Below, one piece after another: positions 1-9,345 of a stretch of DNA of 64,000 nt. A program made the position numbers and the translations under genes. Under the pieces are notes generated by a model. It made no database searches. It saw nothing but the letters and a program-made list of their open reading frames with translations, and was not told the origin of the DNA. The stretch spans positions 1 to 64,000 of the forward strand of contig NZ_CCAE010000026.1 of NCBI RefSeq assembly GCF_000723405.1, in the 5' to 3' direction. The DNA comes from Hydrogenophaga intermedia (GTDB lineage: Bacteria; Pseudomonadota; Gammaproteobacteria; Burkholderiales; Burkholderiaceae_C). The first letter of the stretch is position 1. Each line of letters opens with the position of its first letter.

Positions 1-5
1 GCGTA

Positions 6-24
6 CCCCTCGCGCAGCGAGGGG
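6..24. other. Perfect hairpin at left edge
   Basis: An 8-bp stem (CCCCTCGC / GCGAGGGG) with a GCA loop lies downstream of the mltA stop codon. There is no T-run on either strand, so it is not a clear intrinsic terminator. It may be a transcript-end stabiliser or part of a dispersed intergenic repeat. The remaining bases up to 103 show no gene. Confidence 0.4.
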
Positions 25-103
25 CAGCGCAGTGAAGCCCGCCGCACCGTACCCCGGGCCCTCGGCCCGCCCACCCGCCGCACCCGAAACCGACACATGA
101 AGA

Positions 104-1237
104 TCAGCGCGGCCACAACACCCACAACCGCAGCGGCTGCTTGAGCGTGGCCGCCTGCCGGTAGGCCTCGTCGTTCCAGCCACCCCAGCCCGTGAAGAGA
201 TCGGCGCGCACCGCGCCCACGATGGCACCGCCCGTGTCCTGCGCCAGCACCAGGCGGTTGGTCGCCAGCGCGGGCCCCTGCGTGGCCAACCACACCGGCG
301 TGCCGTAAGGAATGCTCTGAGGGTCGACCGCGATGGAGCGCCCCGGCGTGAGCGGCACACCCTGCGCGCCGCGCGGGCCGAAGGCCGCGGTCAGCGGCGT
401 CATCGGTTCCTCGCGGAAGAACACCGTGCGCGGGTTGCTCCAGAGCATCTCGTTCAGACGCTCCGGGTTCTGCCGCGCCCAGGCCTTGATGGACTCCCAC
501 GAGGCCTCGCGGATCGCGCCCTGGTCGAGCAGCCAGCGGCCCACGCTCTGGTAGGTGTGGCCGTTGTGCGCCGCAAAGGCCAGGCGCACCTGGCGCACCC
601 GGCCATCGGGCTCGGTGATGTTCACGCGCCCCGAGCCCTGGATCTGCAGGATCAGCGCGTCGATCGGGTCGGCCAGCCAGGCGATGGCGCGCCCGCGCAG
701 CGCGGCCTGTGCCTCGGGCAGGGTGTCGATCTGCTGGCGTGTGTACCAGCGCTGGCCCGCCGCCAATCCCGCCGGCACCGCGTGCAGCGGCACGCGGTTC
801 GTCGCCGTGGGCTCGCGCGTGGCGTCCATGATGGGCTCGTAGTAGCCGGTGAGCAGGCCCTCGGGCTCGCGCCCGTCGGCCTCGAGCACGCGGTAGGGCT
901 GCAGGCGTTCCTGCATCCAGGCCTGCTGGCGCGGCGCGTCGGCGAAGGCCAGCGGCCGCGCCTCGGCGCACACGGCCTCGAAGCCGGCCGCCGGCCGCTC
1001 GCAGCCCTGGATCAGCGCGTTCCAGGCATCGTGCAGGCCGTCCTGGCCCCAGCCGGGCAGGGCGTTCCAGGCCACGGGCACCCAGCGGCTCTTGCTGTGC
1101 TGCCTGGCCGCGGGCTCGGCTGCGCCGGGCGCGGGAACTTCCGGGGCCGGTTCCAGCACCACCCGTGGGCCCACCGCGCAGGCCGCCAGGCTGCCTACAA
1201 TGCCCGCCGCCACGGCCCAACGCGCCACTCTTTTCAT
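104..1237 (-). CDS. mltA: Membrane-bound lytic murein transglycosylase A (MltA)
   Basis: Predicted outer-membrane lipoprotein of 377 aa that cleaves the MurNAc-GlcNAc bond of peptidoglycan and leaves 1,6-anhydroMurNAc ends. The chosen start gives a basic N-terminus, a hydrophobic core and a lipobox with Cys20 (SLAAC). The middle carries the MltA domain, with GYYEP and LILQIQGSGRV. The C-terminus carries the 3D domain, including the motif AQDTGGAIVG at about residue 333 that holds a catalytic-type Asp. An in-frame start 21 bases upstream would put extra residues before the signal peptide and is less likely. Its start lies 19 bp from a small gene on the other strand. The anhydro-muropeptides it makes feed the AmgK/MurU recycling route, both of whose genes are also in this window. 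Confidence 0.93.
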   Translation of the reverse strand: MKRVARWAVAAGIVGSLAACAVGPRVVLEPAPEVPAPGAAEPAARQHSKSRWVPVAWNALPGWGQDGLHDAWNALIQGCERPAAGFEAVCAEARPLAFADAPRQQAWMQERLQPYRVLEADGREPEGLLTGYYEPIMDATREPTATNRVPLHAVPAGLAAGQRWYTRQQIDTLPEAQAALRGRAIAWLADPIDALILQIQGSGRVNITEPDGRVRQVRLAFAAHNGHTYQSVGRWLLDQGAIREASWESIKAWARQNPERLNEMLWSNPRTVFFREEPMTPLTAAFGPRGAQGVPLTPGRSIAVDPQSIPYGTPVWLATQGPALATNRLVLAQDTGGAIVGAVRADLFTGWGGWNDEAYRQAATLKQPLRLWVLWPR

Positions 1238-1256
1238 TTCGCCGATTCCGTCCGCC

Positions 1257-1412
1257 ATGACTCTCTTGCTGCTCGAAGCGCTGGGCGCGCTGCTCCTGTT
1301 GGTGTTCATCGTGTGGTGGACCATGTTCTCGGGCCGGCGCAAGGGAGAACTGCCCGAGGCGGTCGAGCGCGACAAGCAGCAGGCCCCGGAACAGGACCCG
1401 CCGGCGCGCTGA
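1257..1412 (+). CDS. Small single-pass membrane protein, function unknown
   Basis: A 51-aa open frame starting MTLLLLEALGALLLL. One hydrophobic helix (about residues 2-23) is followed by a basic stretch (SGRRKGE) and a charged, Gln/Pro-rich cytoplasmic-looking tail. The hydrophobic-then-charged profile is typical of real small membrane proteins and unlike random high-GC frames. It is divergent from mltA. No Shine-Dalgarno is obvious: upstream is GATTCCGTCCGCC. I do not recognise a named family and assign no function. It could be spurious. Confidence 0.45.
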   Translation: MTLLLLEALGALLLLVFIVWWTMFSGRRKGELPEAVERDKQQAPEQDPPAR

Positions 1413-1431
1413 TCGTTCCCCGCCGGCACTG

Positions 1432-1500
1432 GTGCACCCTTCGCGCTGCGCGCTGTCCCGCCAAGCGGGAGCGAGCTTGCTTGGGGCGGCCCGGCGCGGC
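1432..1500. repeat. Dispersed intergenic repeat, family B, copy 1
   Basis: GC-rich intergenic stretch containing GCTTGGGGCGGCCCGGCG. A related stretch lies at 53150-53213 (GCTTGGAGCGGCCCGGCG), and a shorter relative of its 5' part at 17388-17420. It sits at the 3' end of the convergent response-regulator gene. It looks like a degenerate member of a dispersed Burkholderiales intergenic repeat. The assignment is by eye. Confidence 0.4.
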
Positions 1501-1502
1501 GC

Positions 1503-2132
1503 TCATAGCCCGCGCAGGCGGTTGGCCAGTTCCACCGCCGACTTCACGCCCATCTTGTCGAACACGCGCGAGCGGTGGACCTCGACCGTGCGCACGCTGA
1601 TCTGCAACTGGTCCGCCACGAGCTTGTTGGGCAGGCCCGCCACCACCAGATTCATCACGTCGCGCTCGCGCTCGGTCAGGCTGTCCAGGCGCTGCTGCAA
1701 CTCGCGCCGCACGGCGCGCTCGGCCAGTTGCGCGGCCGACTGCCGCAGCGCCTGCTCGACGCGGTCGACCAGGGCGTTGTCGGAGAACGGCTTTTCGCAG
1801 AAGTCGAAGGCGCCGCGCTTGACCGCCGCCACGGCGGTGGCCACGTCGGCGTGGCCCGACAGGAAGATGATGGGCATGGCCGCCTGCCAGGGCAGCAGGC
1901 GCAGCTTCTCGAACAGGGCCAGGCCGCTCATGCCGGACATGCGCACATCCAGCAGCACGCAGCAGGGCACGTCGGGCTCCTGCCGCGCGATGGCGGCGCC
2001 GGCCAGGAAGTCCTCGGCGCTGTCGAAGCCGTCGCTGATGAGCCGGCGCGTGCGCAGCAGCCAGGCCAGGGCCTCGCGCACGCCGACGTCGTCGTCCACG
2101 AGGTAGATCTTCGCGTCGGGGAATTCGGTCAT
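1503..2132 (-). CDS. FixJ/NarL-type response regulator
   Basis: Two-component transcription regulator of 209 aa. The receiver domain (about residues 7-122) has the acidic pocket DDD at 13-15, the phosphoacceptor Asp62 in LLDVRM, Thr/Ser-equivalent LSG at 91-93 and Lys114 in CEKPF. The C-terminal LuxR-type helix-turn-helix (about 150-207) reads LTERERDVMNLVVAG and VRTVEVHRSRV. The architecture matches FixJ, DctR and TtrR regulators. The gene follows its kinase by 32 bases and is almost certainly co-transcribed with it. The ligand or target genes cannot be told from this window, since no C4-dicarboxylate or tetrathionate transport genes are adjacent. The symbol is left blank for that reason. 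Confidence 0.9.
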   Translation of the reverse strand: MTEFPDAKIYLVDDDVGVREALAWLLRTRRLISDGFDSAEDFLAGAAIARQEPDVPCCVLLDVRMSGMSGLALFEKLRLLPWQAAMPIIFLSGHADVATAVAAVKRGAFDFCEKPFSDNALVDRVEQALRQSAAQLAERAVRRELQQRLDSLTERERDVMNLVVAGLPNKLVADQLQISVRTVEVHRSRVFDKMGVKSAVELANRLRGL

Positions 2133-2164
2133 GCGCGAATCATAGGAGGGCGGCCCGCGGGCCC

Positions 2165-4243
2165 TCAGAAGGCGTGCGTCTCGACCGGCCTTGCCGCGCT
2201 CGCCTCGGCCACGGGCAGGGTGAACGAGAAGCGCGTGCCGCGCGGCTGCGCGGGCTCGAAGTCCAGCGCGCCACCGTGCTGCTCCACCACCGTGCGGCAC
2301 AGGCTCAGGCCCAGACCCATGCCCTCGGCCTTGGTGGTGAAGAAGGGCGTGAACAGACGCTCGGCCACCTCGGGCGGCAGGCCCTGTCCGTGGTCGGTCA
2401 CGTCCATGCGCACCCAGCGCGCGCAGCGCCCCTCGCCCGGCTCGCCGGCCTCGCCCATCACGGGCGCCATGGCGATGCGCAGCACGCGCAGGCCGCTGGC
2501 GGTGCCCGGGTCGCCCAGCGGCATGGCCTGCATGCCGTTGCGCGCGAGGTTGAGCAGCACCTGCTCGACCATGGTGCGGTCGCACCACACGCGCGGCGTG
2601 CCCGGCGCGATGTCCACCTGCAGGCGGATGCCGCGCTTCTTGGCCTGCAGCGTGAGCAGCGTGGAAATGCCCTCGATCAGCAGGTGCGGCTCCACCGCCT
2701 CGCGCACCTGGTCGCGGCGGCGCACGAAGTCGGCCACGCCACGGATCACGCGGCCCGCGCGCTCGGCCTGCTCGCCGATGCGCCGGATGGCGCGTTCGAT
2801 GTCGTCGGACACGCCGTCGTCGCCGTCGCTGTCGCCTTCGCCTCTGCCACCGCCCTGGTGCAGCAGGTTGAGCGTGCCGCTGGCGTAGCTGGCGATGGCC
2901 GCCAGCGGCTGGTTGAGTTCGTGGCTGATGAGGGAGGCCATCTCGCCCACCGTGGCCAGGCGCGCAGTGGCCTGCAGCTTGTCTTGCGAGGCGCGGTTGA
3001 GCTCCTCGATGCGGCGCTGTTCGGTGAGGTCGATGATGGCGCTCATGTAGCCGGTCTGCACGCCCTGGGCGTCGATCAGCGGGGCCTCGATGATGAGCAC
3101 CGGAAAGCGCGTGCCGTCGCTGCGCTGGAACACCGATTCGTAGCCCTCGCGCGGCAGGACCTGCCCGGCCAGGCGCACGGCCTGACGCTGCTGGTACTCG
3201 TCCACCAGCTCGGGCGGCCACCAGGGCGCGGGCATGCCGCTGCCCACCAGTTGTTCGGCCGTCAGGCCCACCATCTGGCAGAAGGCGGGGTTCACGTAGG
3301 TGATGCGCCCGCTCATGTCGCGCGCGCGCAGGCCGGTGACGAGCGAGTCTTCCATGGCCTTGCGAAAGGCCAGGGCATCGGCCGCGCGCTGCTCGGCGCG
3401 CTGGCGCCGGCGCATGTCGCGCGCCAGCAGGTACAGCACGGCCAGCAGCGCCAGCGAGAGCGCGCCCACCACGCCGGTGAGCACGTTGGGGAACAGGCCG
3501 AGCGCGCGGCGCGGGCTCTCCAGTTGCAGCAGCAGGGTGTGGCCGGGCAGGTCGAGCAGGGCGTGCGCGCTGAGCGTGCGCCGCTGCACGGGCACCACGC
3601 TGTGCACGGCCAGGCGCGCGCCGTCGCTCTCCACGAAGCTCAGGCCGCGCCCGCGCAGCGTGACCGCGTCGGTGAGTTCGGCCAGCATGGCGGGCAACGA
3701 GTAGGTGGCGATGAGGAAGCCGCGCGACTCGCCGGCCTCGCTCAGCGGCAAGCACAGTTCCATCACCTCCAGGCCGCGGCCGTCGCGCTTGGGCCAGAAG
3801 TAACTGGCGGAGTAGGCCGGGCCCGACAGGCGCTGCGCGGCATCGCAGGCCTGGCGCACTTCGGGCAGGGCCTGGCCGCGCGGCAGCAGGTCGAACACGT
3901 CGGGTCGGTAGGCGGAGAGACGTTGTGCGAGCACGCGCATGTCGGTGTCGCGCCATTCGAGGCGCACGAGCTCACGCCGCTGCGCCAGCAACTCCGCCGC
4001 GGGGGCGTCCCAGCTCGCCGGGGTAGGCGAGAAGGCGTTGAGGGACTGCAGGGTCTGCACGTTGCGCAGCAGGGCGCTGCGGATCTCGCCGACGACGGTG
4101 GTGGCGTCCTGGTCGAGCGCGGCCTGGTCGCGCCCGACCTCGTACTCGGCGGCGAGGAAGATCAGCACCGCGAGCAGCGCGCCCACCAGCAGCAGCAGCG
4201 CGCCCCACAGGGGCCAGCGGGGCGGCTTGAGGGCGCGGCTCAC
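2165..4243 (-). CDS. PAS-domain sensor histidine kinase (DctS/FixL-like)
   Basis: Inner-membrane sensor kinase of 692 aa, partner of the FixJ-type regulator just downstream. TM1 is at about residues 12-32 and TM2 at about 250-272. They enclose a periplasmic sensing region of some 215 residues. A cytoplasmic PAS domain follows (about 290-410; YVNPAFCQMVGL). The H-box SHELNQPLAAI carries the phosphorylated His at about 442. The N-box is NLARNGMQAM and the G-boxes are DHGQGLPP and GMGLGLSLCR. The periplasmic fold plus a PAS domain resembles DctS-type dicarboxylate sensors, but the ligand is not shown by sequence alone. It starts 16 bases from the stop of the upstream amidase gene, so the two may share a transcript. 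Confidence 0.9.
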   Translation of the reverse strand: MSRALKPPRWPLWGALLLLVGALLAVLIFLAAEYEVGRDQAALDQDATTVVGEIRSALLRNVQTLQSLNAFSPTPASWDAPAAELLAQRRELVRLEWRDTDMRVLAQRLSAYRPDVFDLLPRGQALPEVRQACDAAQRLSGPAYSASYFWPKRDGRGLEVMELCLPLSEAGESRGFLIATYSLPAMLAELTDAVTLRGRGLSFVESDGARLAVHSVVPVQRRTLSAHALLDLPGHTLLLQLESPRRALGLFPNVLTGVVGALSLALLAVLYLLARDMRRRQRAEQRAADALAFRKAMEDSLVTGLRARDMSGRITYVNPAFCQMVGLTAEQLVGSGMPAPWWPPELVDEYQQRQAVRLAGQVLPREGYESVFQRSDGTRFPVLIIEAPLIDAQGVQTGYMSAIIDLTEQRRIEELNRASQDKLQATARLATVGEMASLISHELNQPLAAIASYASGTLNLLHQGGGRGEGDSDGDDGVSDDIERAIRRIGEQAERAGRVIRGVADFVRRRDQVREAVEPHLLIEGISTLLTLQAKKRGIRLQVDIAPGTPRVWCDRTMVEQVLLNLARNGMQAMPLGDPGTASGLRVLRIAMAPVMGEAGEPGEGRCARWVRMDVTDHGQGLPPEVAERLFTPFFTTKAEGMGLGLSLCRTVVEQHGGALDFEPAQPRGTRFSFTLPVAEASAARPVETHAF

Positions 4244-4259
4244 GGGCGCGGCAGCGCGT

Positions 4260-5069
4260 TCAGCAGAGAACGCGGTGCTCCAGGCAGGGGAGTTGTTCGC
4301 GCACCTGGCGGATGCGCGCCATGTCGATGTCGGCCAGCGCGACGCCCGGGCCTTCGGCGTGCAGGGCCATCACCTGGCCCCAGGGGTCGATCACCATGCT
4401 GTGGCCCCAGGTGCGCCGGCCGTTCTCGTGCACGCCGCCTTGCGCGCTGGCGATGACGAAGGCCTGGTTCTCGATGGCGCGGGCGCGCAGCAGCACCTCC
4501 CAGTGCGCCGAGCCGGTGGTGTAGGTGAAGGCCGCAGGCACCAGCAGCACGTCGGCCGCGAGCATGCGGTAGAGCTCGGCGAAGCGCAGGTCGTAGCAGA
4601 CGCTCTGGCCAATTCGCCAGTTCTCACCGTTGCGGTCGCGCAGTTCGAAATGGGTGGGCGTGTCGCCGGCCTGCAGAACGGCCGCTTCGTCGTAGCGCTC
4701 GCGGCCGTTGTCGTAGCGGAAGAGATGGATCTTGTCGTAGCGGCTCAGGCGGTGGCCCTTGGCGTCGAAGCTGAGCGAGGCGTTGGCGGCGTGCGAGGGG
4801 TCGGCGGTGGCCATGGGCAGGGTGCCGCCCACGACGCACATCTTCAGGTCGCGCGCGGCGTCGGCGAGGAAGTCCTGCACGCGGCCCAGGCCCTCGGTCT
4901 CGGCGATGACGAGCTTGTCCTCGTCCTTGGCGCCCATGAAGCAGAAGTACTCGGGCAGCACCGCGAGTTCGGCCCCGGCGGCGGCGGCCTGGCGCAGCAG
5001 GCGCAGGGCTTCGCTGAGGTTGGCGTCCAGGCTGATGCCCGAGACCATCTGGATGGCGGCGACTTTCAT
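4260..5069 (-). CDS. Nitrilase-superfamily carbon-nitrogen hydrolase (amidase)
   Basis: Cytoplasmic amidohydrolase of 269 aa. The catalytic triad is visible as Glu40 (LPEYF), Lys113 (RYDKIHLF) and Cys158 (SVCYDLRF). Length and motifs fit the Nit1/omega-amidase branch, which includes deaminated-glutathione amidase and 2-oxoglutaramate amidase. Members of this branch often lie beside yhdP-like genes in beta- and gammaproteobacteria, as here: yhdP ends 74 bases upstream on the same strand. The substrate is inferred only from the family. A short hairpin at 5109-5127 separates it from yhdP. Confidence 0.88.
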   Translation of the reverse strand: MKVAAIQMVSGISLDANLSEALRLLRQAAAAGAELAVLPEYFCFMGAKDEDKLVIAETEGLGRVQDFLADAARDLKMCVVGGTLPMATADPSHAANASLSFDAKGHRLSRYDKIHLFRYDNGRERYDEAAVLQAGDTPTHFELRDRNGENWRIGQSVCYDLRFAELYRMLAADVLLVPAAFTYTTGSAHWEVLLRARAIENQAFVIASAQGGVHENGRRTWGHSMVIDPWGQVMALHAEGPGVALADIDMARIRQVREQLPCLEHRVLC

Positions 5070-5108
5070 GCGGTCAATCCTCCGGCGGAAAAGGGAGCGT
5101 GCGAACGG

Positions 5109-5127
5109 CCCGGGGCAACACCCCGGG
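5109..5127. other. Short GC hairpin between yhdP and the amidase gene
   Basis: CCCGGGG and CCCCGGG pair around the loop CAACA, just after the yhdP stop on the minus strand. There is no T-run, so it is more likely a processing or pausing site than a full terminator. Confidence 0.35.
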
Positions 5128-5143
5128 GGGCAAGCCGGCGAGC

Positions 5144-8100
5144 TTACTGCAGGGTGGAACCCGGCGTGGGCGGTGGGCTTGGCTTGGCGACCTTCTCCAC
5201 CTGCGGGTCGGCCCAGCCGCCGCTGACGCGGAATTCCTGCGTGGCCGCGCTCTGCAGCGGCTGGCGCAGCAGGAACTGCGCGAGGAAGGTGCCCAGGCCC
5301 ACCGCCGGGTTGATGGCGGTGGCGATGAGGGAGGCCGTGCCGGCGTTGAGTTCGGGCACCACCACCACCTTGAGGTCCTGCGTCTCGTGCGCGAGGTCGG
5401 CCGTGCCTTCCATCAGCACCGCGGCGTTCACGCCCTTCATCTGCAGGTTGTTGCTGCGGATGACACCCTGGTCGATGCGCGCGTCGCCGCGCACGAAGTC
5501 GAAGGCGAAGCCTTCGGAGAAGACGTCGCGGAAATCGAGCGTCAGGCGGCGCGGCAGGGCCTGCAGGCTCAGCACACCCAGCAGGCGGCCCGCGCCCGGA
5601 TCGGCCTTGAGGAACTGGCCGCGCGCGACGTCCAGCTTCAGGGTCCCGGCCAGCGTGGGGTAGTCGATCGCGAAGGGCGTGCCGAGCCAGCCGATCTGGC
5701 CCTCCAGCCGTCCCTTGCCGCCGCGCACCAGGCCTTCCTTGCCAAAGCGGTTCAGCAGCGCGCCGCTGTCGTCGACGTCCAGGCGGAACTGCAGGGCGGT
5801 GCGCCGCGGGCCGCCTTCGCCGCCACCCAGCGGCGCCCAGTTGCCCGAGGCGCTGAGCCGCGCGTCAGGCAAGGTGGCGCGCAAGGCGTTGAGCCGCCAT
5901 TCGCCCACGCGCGTGGGCCCGCCGCGGTTGACGGCGTCGATCTCCACGCGCCCGAGCGAGCGCCCGTCCCACTGCAGGTCGTCGACGGCGATGTCGAGTG
6001 CGGGCACGCTGCTGGGTTGTTGCAGCAAGGCCTCGGCCTCGCGCGGCGCAGCGGGCGAGAGCGTCAGGCGCGCCAATCGCGCATACAGACTGCCCGCGCC
6101 GGCCGCACCAGCCGGCCGAAATTCGACGTAGCCGTTGAGTTCGTTGGCATCGACGTTGGCGCGCCAGACCGCGCCCTCGCGCGAGGCGCCGACGACCACG
6201 CGCTGGAAGCGGCGCCCGTCGACGAGCGCCGCATCGGCGCGAAGCGACACCGCCAGCGGCAAACCTTCGCCGGCGACGGCCACGGCATCGGTGCCGCTGT
6301 CGCGCAGAAGGGCCCGCCAGGCGTCGAGGTCGAGTTCGCCCACGCGCAACTGGGCGTGCAGGCCCTGGGGCGGCAAGGCGGCGCGCTCGCCCACGGCCAG
6401 GCTACCGCGCACCAGGCGCGCCGACTCGCCACGCAGGTCGCGCTCGGCGATGAGGTCCACCAGCGGCTGCGCGGCCGGGCCGAGTTGCAGGGTGATCCGG
6501 TCGCTGACGGCCTTGTCGCCCTGTACGCCCTGCACGGCGCTTTCCAGGCGCAGGGGCCATGCGGCCTCGGCGGGCTTGGCCAGGGGGGCGGGCAGGTTCA
6601 GTGCCAGGCCCTGCAGGTTGCTGTCGATGCGCAGTTCGGGCACGCCGCCGCGAAAGCCCAGGCTGGCGTTGTAGCGGGCGCTGCCGCTGGCGTGCGCGAA
6701 CAGATTCGACACGGGGCCGAACCCGCCCTCGCGCAGGCCGGCGGCGCTGGCCGTGCCGCTGCCACGGAACCGCGCCACCGGGCGGCCTGGGGCCTCGGCG
6801 CGCAGGCTGCCGTCGAACAGCAGCTCGCCGCCCAGCACCTGGCTGCGCGCGCCGGTGAAGGCGAAGCCCTGGTTGGTGAAGTCGAGCGTGGCGTGCGTGC
6901 GCGCGAGCAGCGGCGCGCCGGGAACGAGGCGCAAGTCGGTGCCATCGAGCTTGACCTTGCCACTCACCCGGGTGTCCTTGAGGTGCTTGAGTGGCAACTC
7001 GATCTGCACCGTGGTCTCGCCCGGCCCGCTGGCCTGGGCCGACGCCAGCGCGCCCTGGGTGAAGGTGTTCACCGGTGAGCGCTGGACGAAACCCAGCAAC
7101 TCGGCCGCGGGGCCCTTGGCGTGGGTGCGCACGCGCACCTGCGTGTCGTGCGAGAGGCCTTCAATGTCCACCCCGCCCTGGTCGAGCGCGACACCCGGCG
7201 CGCCCTCGACGCCGCCGCGCACCTCGCTGATGCGGATATCGCCGCGGTCGAGCACGAAGCGCGCACTGGCGCCGCGCACGCCGGGCCAGCGCGCCTCGCC
7301 ACCCTCCTGCAGGAAGGCGGGCAGGTAGTCGAAGTCCACGCCCTCCAGCGCCGCCTCGACGCGGAAAGTGCCAGCGCTGTGGTGCGGCTCGTCGAAGGGG
7401 ATGTCGTCCACCAGGCCCTGGACGCGAAAGCTCGCCTGGCGCGACCCGCCGGCCCGCGCGGCCTCGCGCACGTAGCGGCGCGCATTCTCGGGCACCGCCA
7501 TCGGCAGGTAGCGGTGCACGGCCGTGCCGTCGGCGCGCGTGAGCTGGGCGCTCAGATCGAGCACGCCGGGCAGACGCGGCTGCGCGGGCTGGGCCGCGGG
7601 ATCGCCGGTGTGCCAGCGCGCCTGCAACGTGCCTTCGGCGTGCTCGTTGGCCAGCGAGGCCTGGTCGAGCTGGATGTCGAGGCGATCGCCCTTGACCGTC
7701 CAGCGCACGCGGCCGTCGAAGCGGTCGAGCGCGATGCGCGGCTCCTCGAACACGTCGGGGAAGACGAAGGCGCCCTCGCGCAACGCCACGCTGGCCTGGC
7801 CGCCGTTCTCGTCGAGGGTGAAATCGACGTCGGCGCCCTCCACGCCGGGCCGCCCCGGCAAGGGGAAACGTCCGCTGCGCGAGCGTTTGCCGCTGGGCTC
7901 GCCGGCCAGGGCGAGATCACTCACGCGGCCCTTGGCACGCGCCACCACGTGCTCGGCCATGGGACCGCTGCCGCGCGCCTGCCACGTCAGGTCGAGCGTG
8001 TCGAGCCGCCCGCGCGGCTGCAGACGGGCGAGCCAGCTGCGCGCGTCGGCGGGCAGGGGCAGCCGCTCGGCGATCGCCGCCACGGTCTGCAGATCCACCG

Positions 8101-9274
8101 CCTGCGCCTGCACCACCGTGCGCGCGCCCTGGCGCTCGCGCGCCAGCGTGTGTTCCACGCGCACGCGGGCGCCGGCCCAGTCCAGGCCCTCGCGCGTGGT
8201 GAACGCCAGATCGTCCGAACCGAGGCTCATGCCACGGTCGGACCACTGCGCCTCCAGCCGGCCGCGCGCCTGCGCCAGGGCCAGGTCGGGCAGGTCGGGC
8301 GCGAGTTGCAGGTCGACGTCCTGCAAGGCCATGTCCAGCGTGAGGCCTTGCACCTGACCTTGCTGCACGCGCGCCCAGGCGCGCAGGGCACCTTCGCCAC
8401 TGCGCAAACTCACGCCCTGGTCGCTCAGATCCACGTGGGCGCGCAGGCGCGAGACGTCGGCACGCGCGAACTCGGCGTAAAGCTCGCCGCTCCAGTCGTC
8501 CCAGGGTGCCTGGCGGGCCGGCGCGTTGAGGGGCAGTTGCAGCAGCGGTTCGCGCAGGCGCGCGCGCAAGCTGAAGCGCTCGCCCCACTCGGGCTCGGGC
8601 GTGGCGTCCAGGCGCAGCTCGTGCGTGCGCGCACCGTTGCGCGCCACGATGTCCAGCTCGCGCAGCAGCACCGGCGGCTGCTGACGGCGCTCGTCGATCC
8701 AGCGCACGGTGCCGCCGCGCACCACGAACTCGGGCTGGTCGAAGAACCAGTCGGCCGCGGCGTGGTTGCCGCTGTCGTCACCCGAGACGTCGATGCCCGC
8801 GATCTCGACCCGGCCATCGGCGCGCCGGCGAACGTCCAGGCTCGGGTTGTCGATCAGCAGTTGTTCGAAGCCGCCGTGCCACAGCGACTGCACCGACACG
8901 GCGGTGCGCACCAGCGGCAACCGCAGCGCACTGCGCCCCTGGGCGTCGTGCAGCCGCACGTCGCTGAGCTCGAAGGAGGGCACCAGCGGCGGCAGCACGC
9001 CGGCCAGTTTCGGGCCCTCGATGGCCCGGATGGCGCCGATGGTGACCGGTATCCCGACCGCGTGTGTGGCCCAGCGTTCCAGGTCAGGGCGCCAGGTTTC
9101 GATCCTTGGCACAATCCACGCCTGCAAAACGAGCCAGGTCAGGATGAATACGCCCCACAGGCCCGCCAGCAGCCACAACAGCATGCGCAGGGCGCGTGCC
9201 CACAGCCGCAGCCCTCGGCCGGCCGGTGCATCGCCTTTGGCGCGCAAGGCGCTGGCGTCAAGAGATCGGTTCAT
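5144..9274 (-). CDS. yhdP: YhdP-family AsmA-like envelope protein
   Basis: Very large protein of 1376 aa. It has one N-terminal transmembrane helix (about residues 28-52; LRMLLWLLAGLWGVFILTWL) followed by a long periplasmic beta-rich region. That is the YhdP/TIGR02099 architecture with an AsmA-like C-terminal domain. YhdP is one of the AsmA-like proteins that move phospholipids from the inner to the outer membrane in Enterobacteria. The N-terminal motif VGIPVTIGAIRAIEGP and the C-terminal block LSLQALPRRLTLDFRD are typical. The ATG at 9274 was chosen; an in-frame GTG lies six bases upstream. It is divergent from glnE and heads a minus-strand run continuing into the amidase and two-component genes. 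Confidence 0.92.
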   Translation of the reverse strand: MNRSLDASALRAKGDAPAGRGLRLWARALRMLLWLLAGLWGVFILTWLVLQAWIVPRIETWRPDLERWATHAVGIPVTIGAIRAIEGPKLAGVLPPLVPSFELSDVRLHDAQGRSALRLPLVRTAVSVQSLWHGGFEQLLIDNPSLDVRRRADGRVEIAGIDVSGDDSGNHAAADWFFDQPEFVVRGGTVRWIDERRQQPPVLLRELDIVARNGARTHELRLDATPEPEWGERFSLRARLREPLLQLPLNAPARQAPWDDWSGELYAEFARADVSRLRAHVDLSDQGVSLRSGEGALRAWARVQQGQVQGLTLDMALQDVDLQLAPDLPDLALAQARGRLEAQWSDRGMSLGSDDLAFTTREGLDWAGARVRVEHTLARERQGARTVVQAQAVDLQTVAAIAERLPLPADARSWLARLQPRGRLDTLDLTWQARGSGPMAEHVVARAKGRVSDLALAGEPSGKRSRSGRFPLPGRPGVEGADVDFTLDENGGQASVALREGAFVFPDVFEEPRIALDRFDGRVRWTVKGDRLDIQLDQASLANEHAEGTLQARWHTGDPAAQPAQPRLPGVLDLSAQLTRADGTAVHRYLPMAVPENARRYVREAARAGGSRQASFRVQGLVDDIPFDEPHHSAGTFRVEAALEGVDFDYLPAFLQEGGEARWPGVRGASARFVLDRGDIRISEVRGGVEGAPGVALDQGGVDIEGLSHDTQVRVRTHAKGPAAELLGFVQRSPVNTFTQGALASAQASGPGETTVQIELPLKHLKDTRVSGKVKLDGTDLRLVPGAPLLARTHATLDFTNQGFAFTGARSQVLGGELLFDGSLRAEAPGRPVARFRGSGTASAAGLREGGFGPVSNLFAHASGSARYNASLGFRGGVPELRIDSNLQGLALNLPAPLAKPAEAAWPLRLESAVQGVQGDKAVSDRITLQLGPAAQPLVDLIAERDLRGESARLVRGSLAVGERAALPPQGLHAQLRVGELDLDAWRALLRDSGTDAVAVAGEGLPLAVSLRADAALVDGRRFQRVVVGASREGAVWRANVDANELNGYVEFRPAGAAGAGSLYARLARLTLSPAAPREAEALLQQPSSVPALDIAVDDLQWDGRSLGRVEIDAVNRGGPTRVGEWRLNALRATLPDARLSASGNWAPLGGGEGGPRRTALQFRLDVDDSGALLNRFGKEGLVRGGKGRLEGQIGWLGTPFAIDYPTLAGTLKLDVARGQFLKADPGAGRLLGVLSLQALPRRLTLDFRDVFSEGFAFDFVRGDARIDQGVIRSNNLQMKGVNAAVLMEGTADLAHETQDLKVVVVPELNAGTASLIATAINPAVGLGTFLAQFLLRQPLQSAATQEFRVSGGWADPQVEKVAKPSPPPTPGSTLQ

Positions 9275-9345
9275 GTCCACCGCAAATTATGAGGGTGGGA
9301 CACCACACAGGTTCCAGTGGTGCTGAGCACGGCTTGTCAACGATT

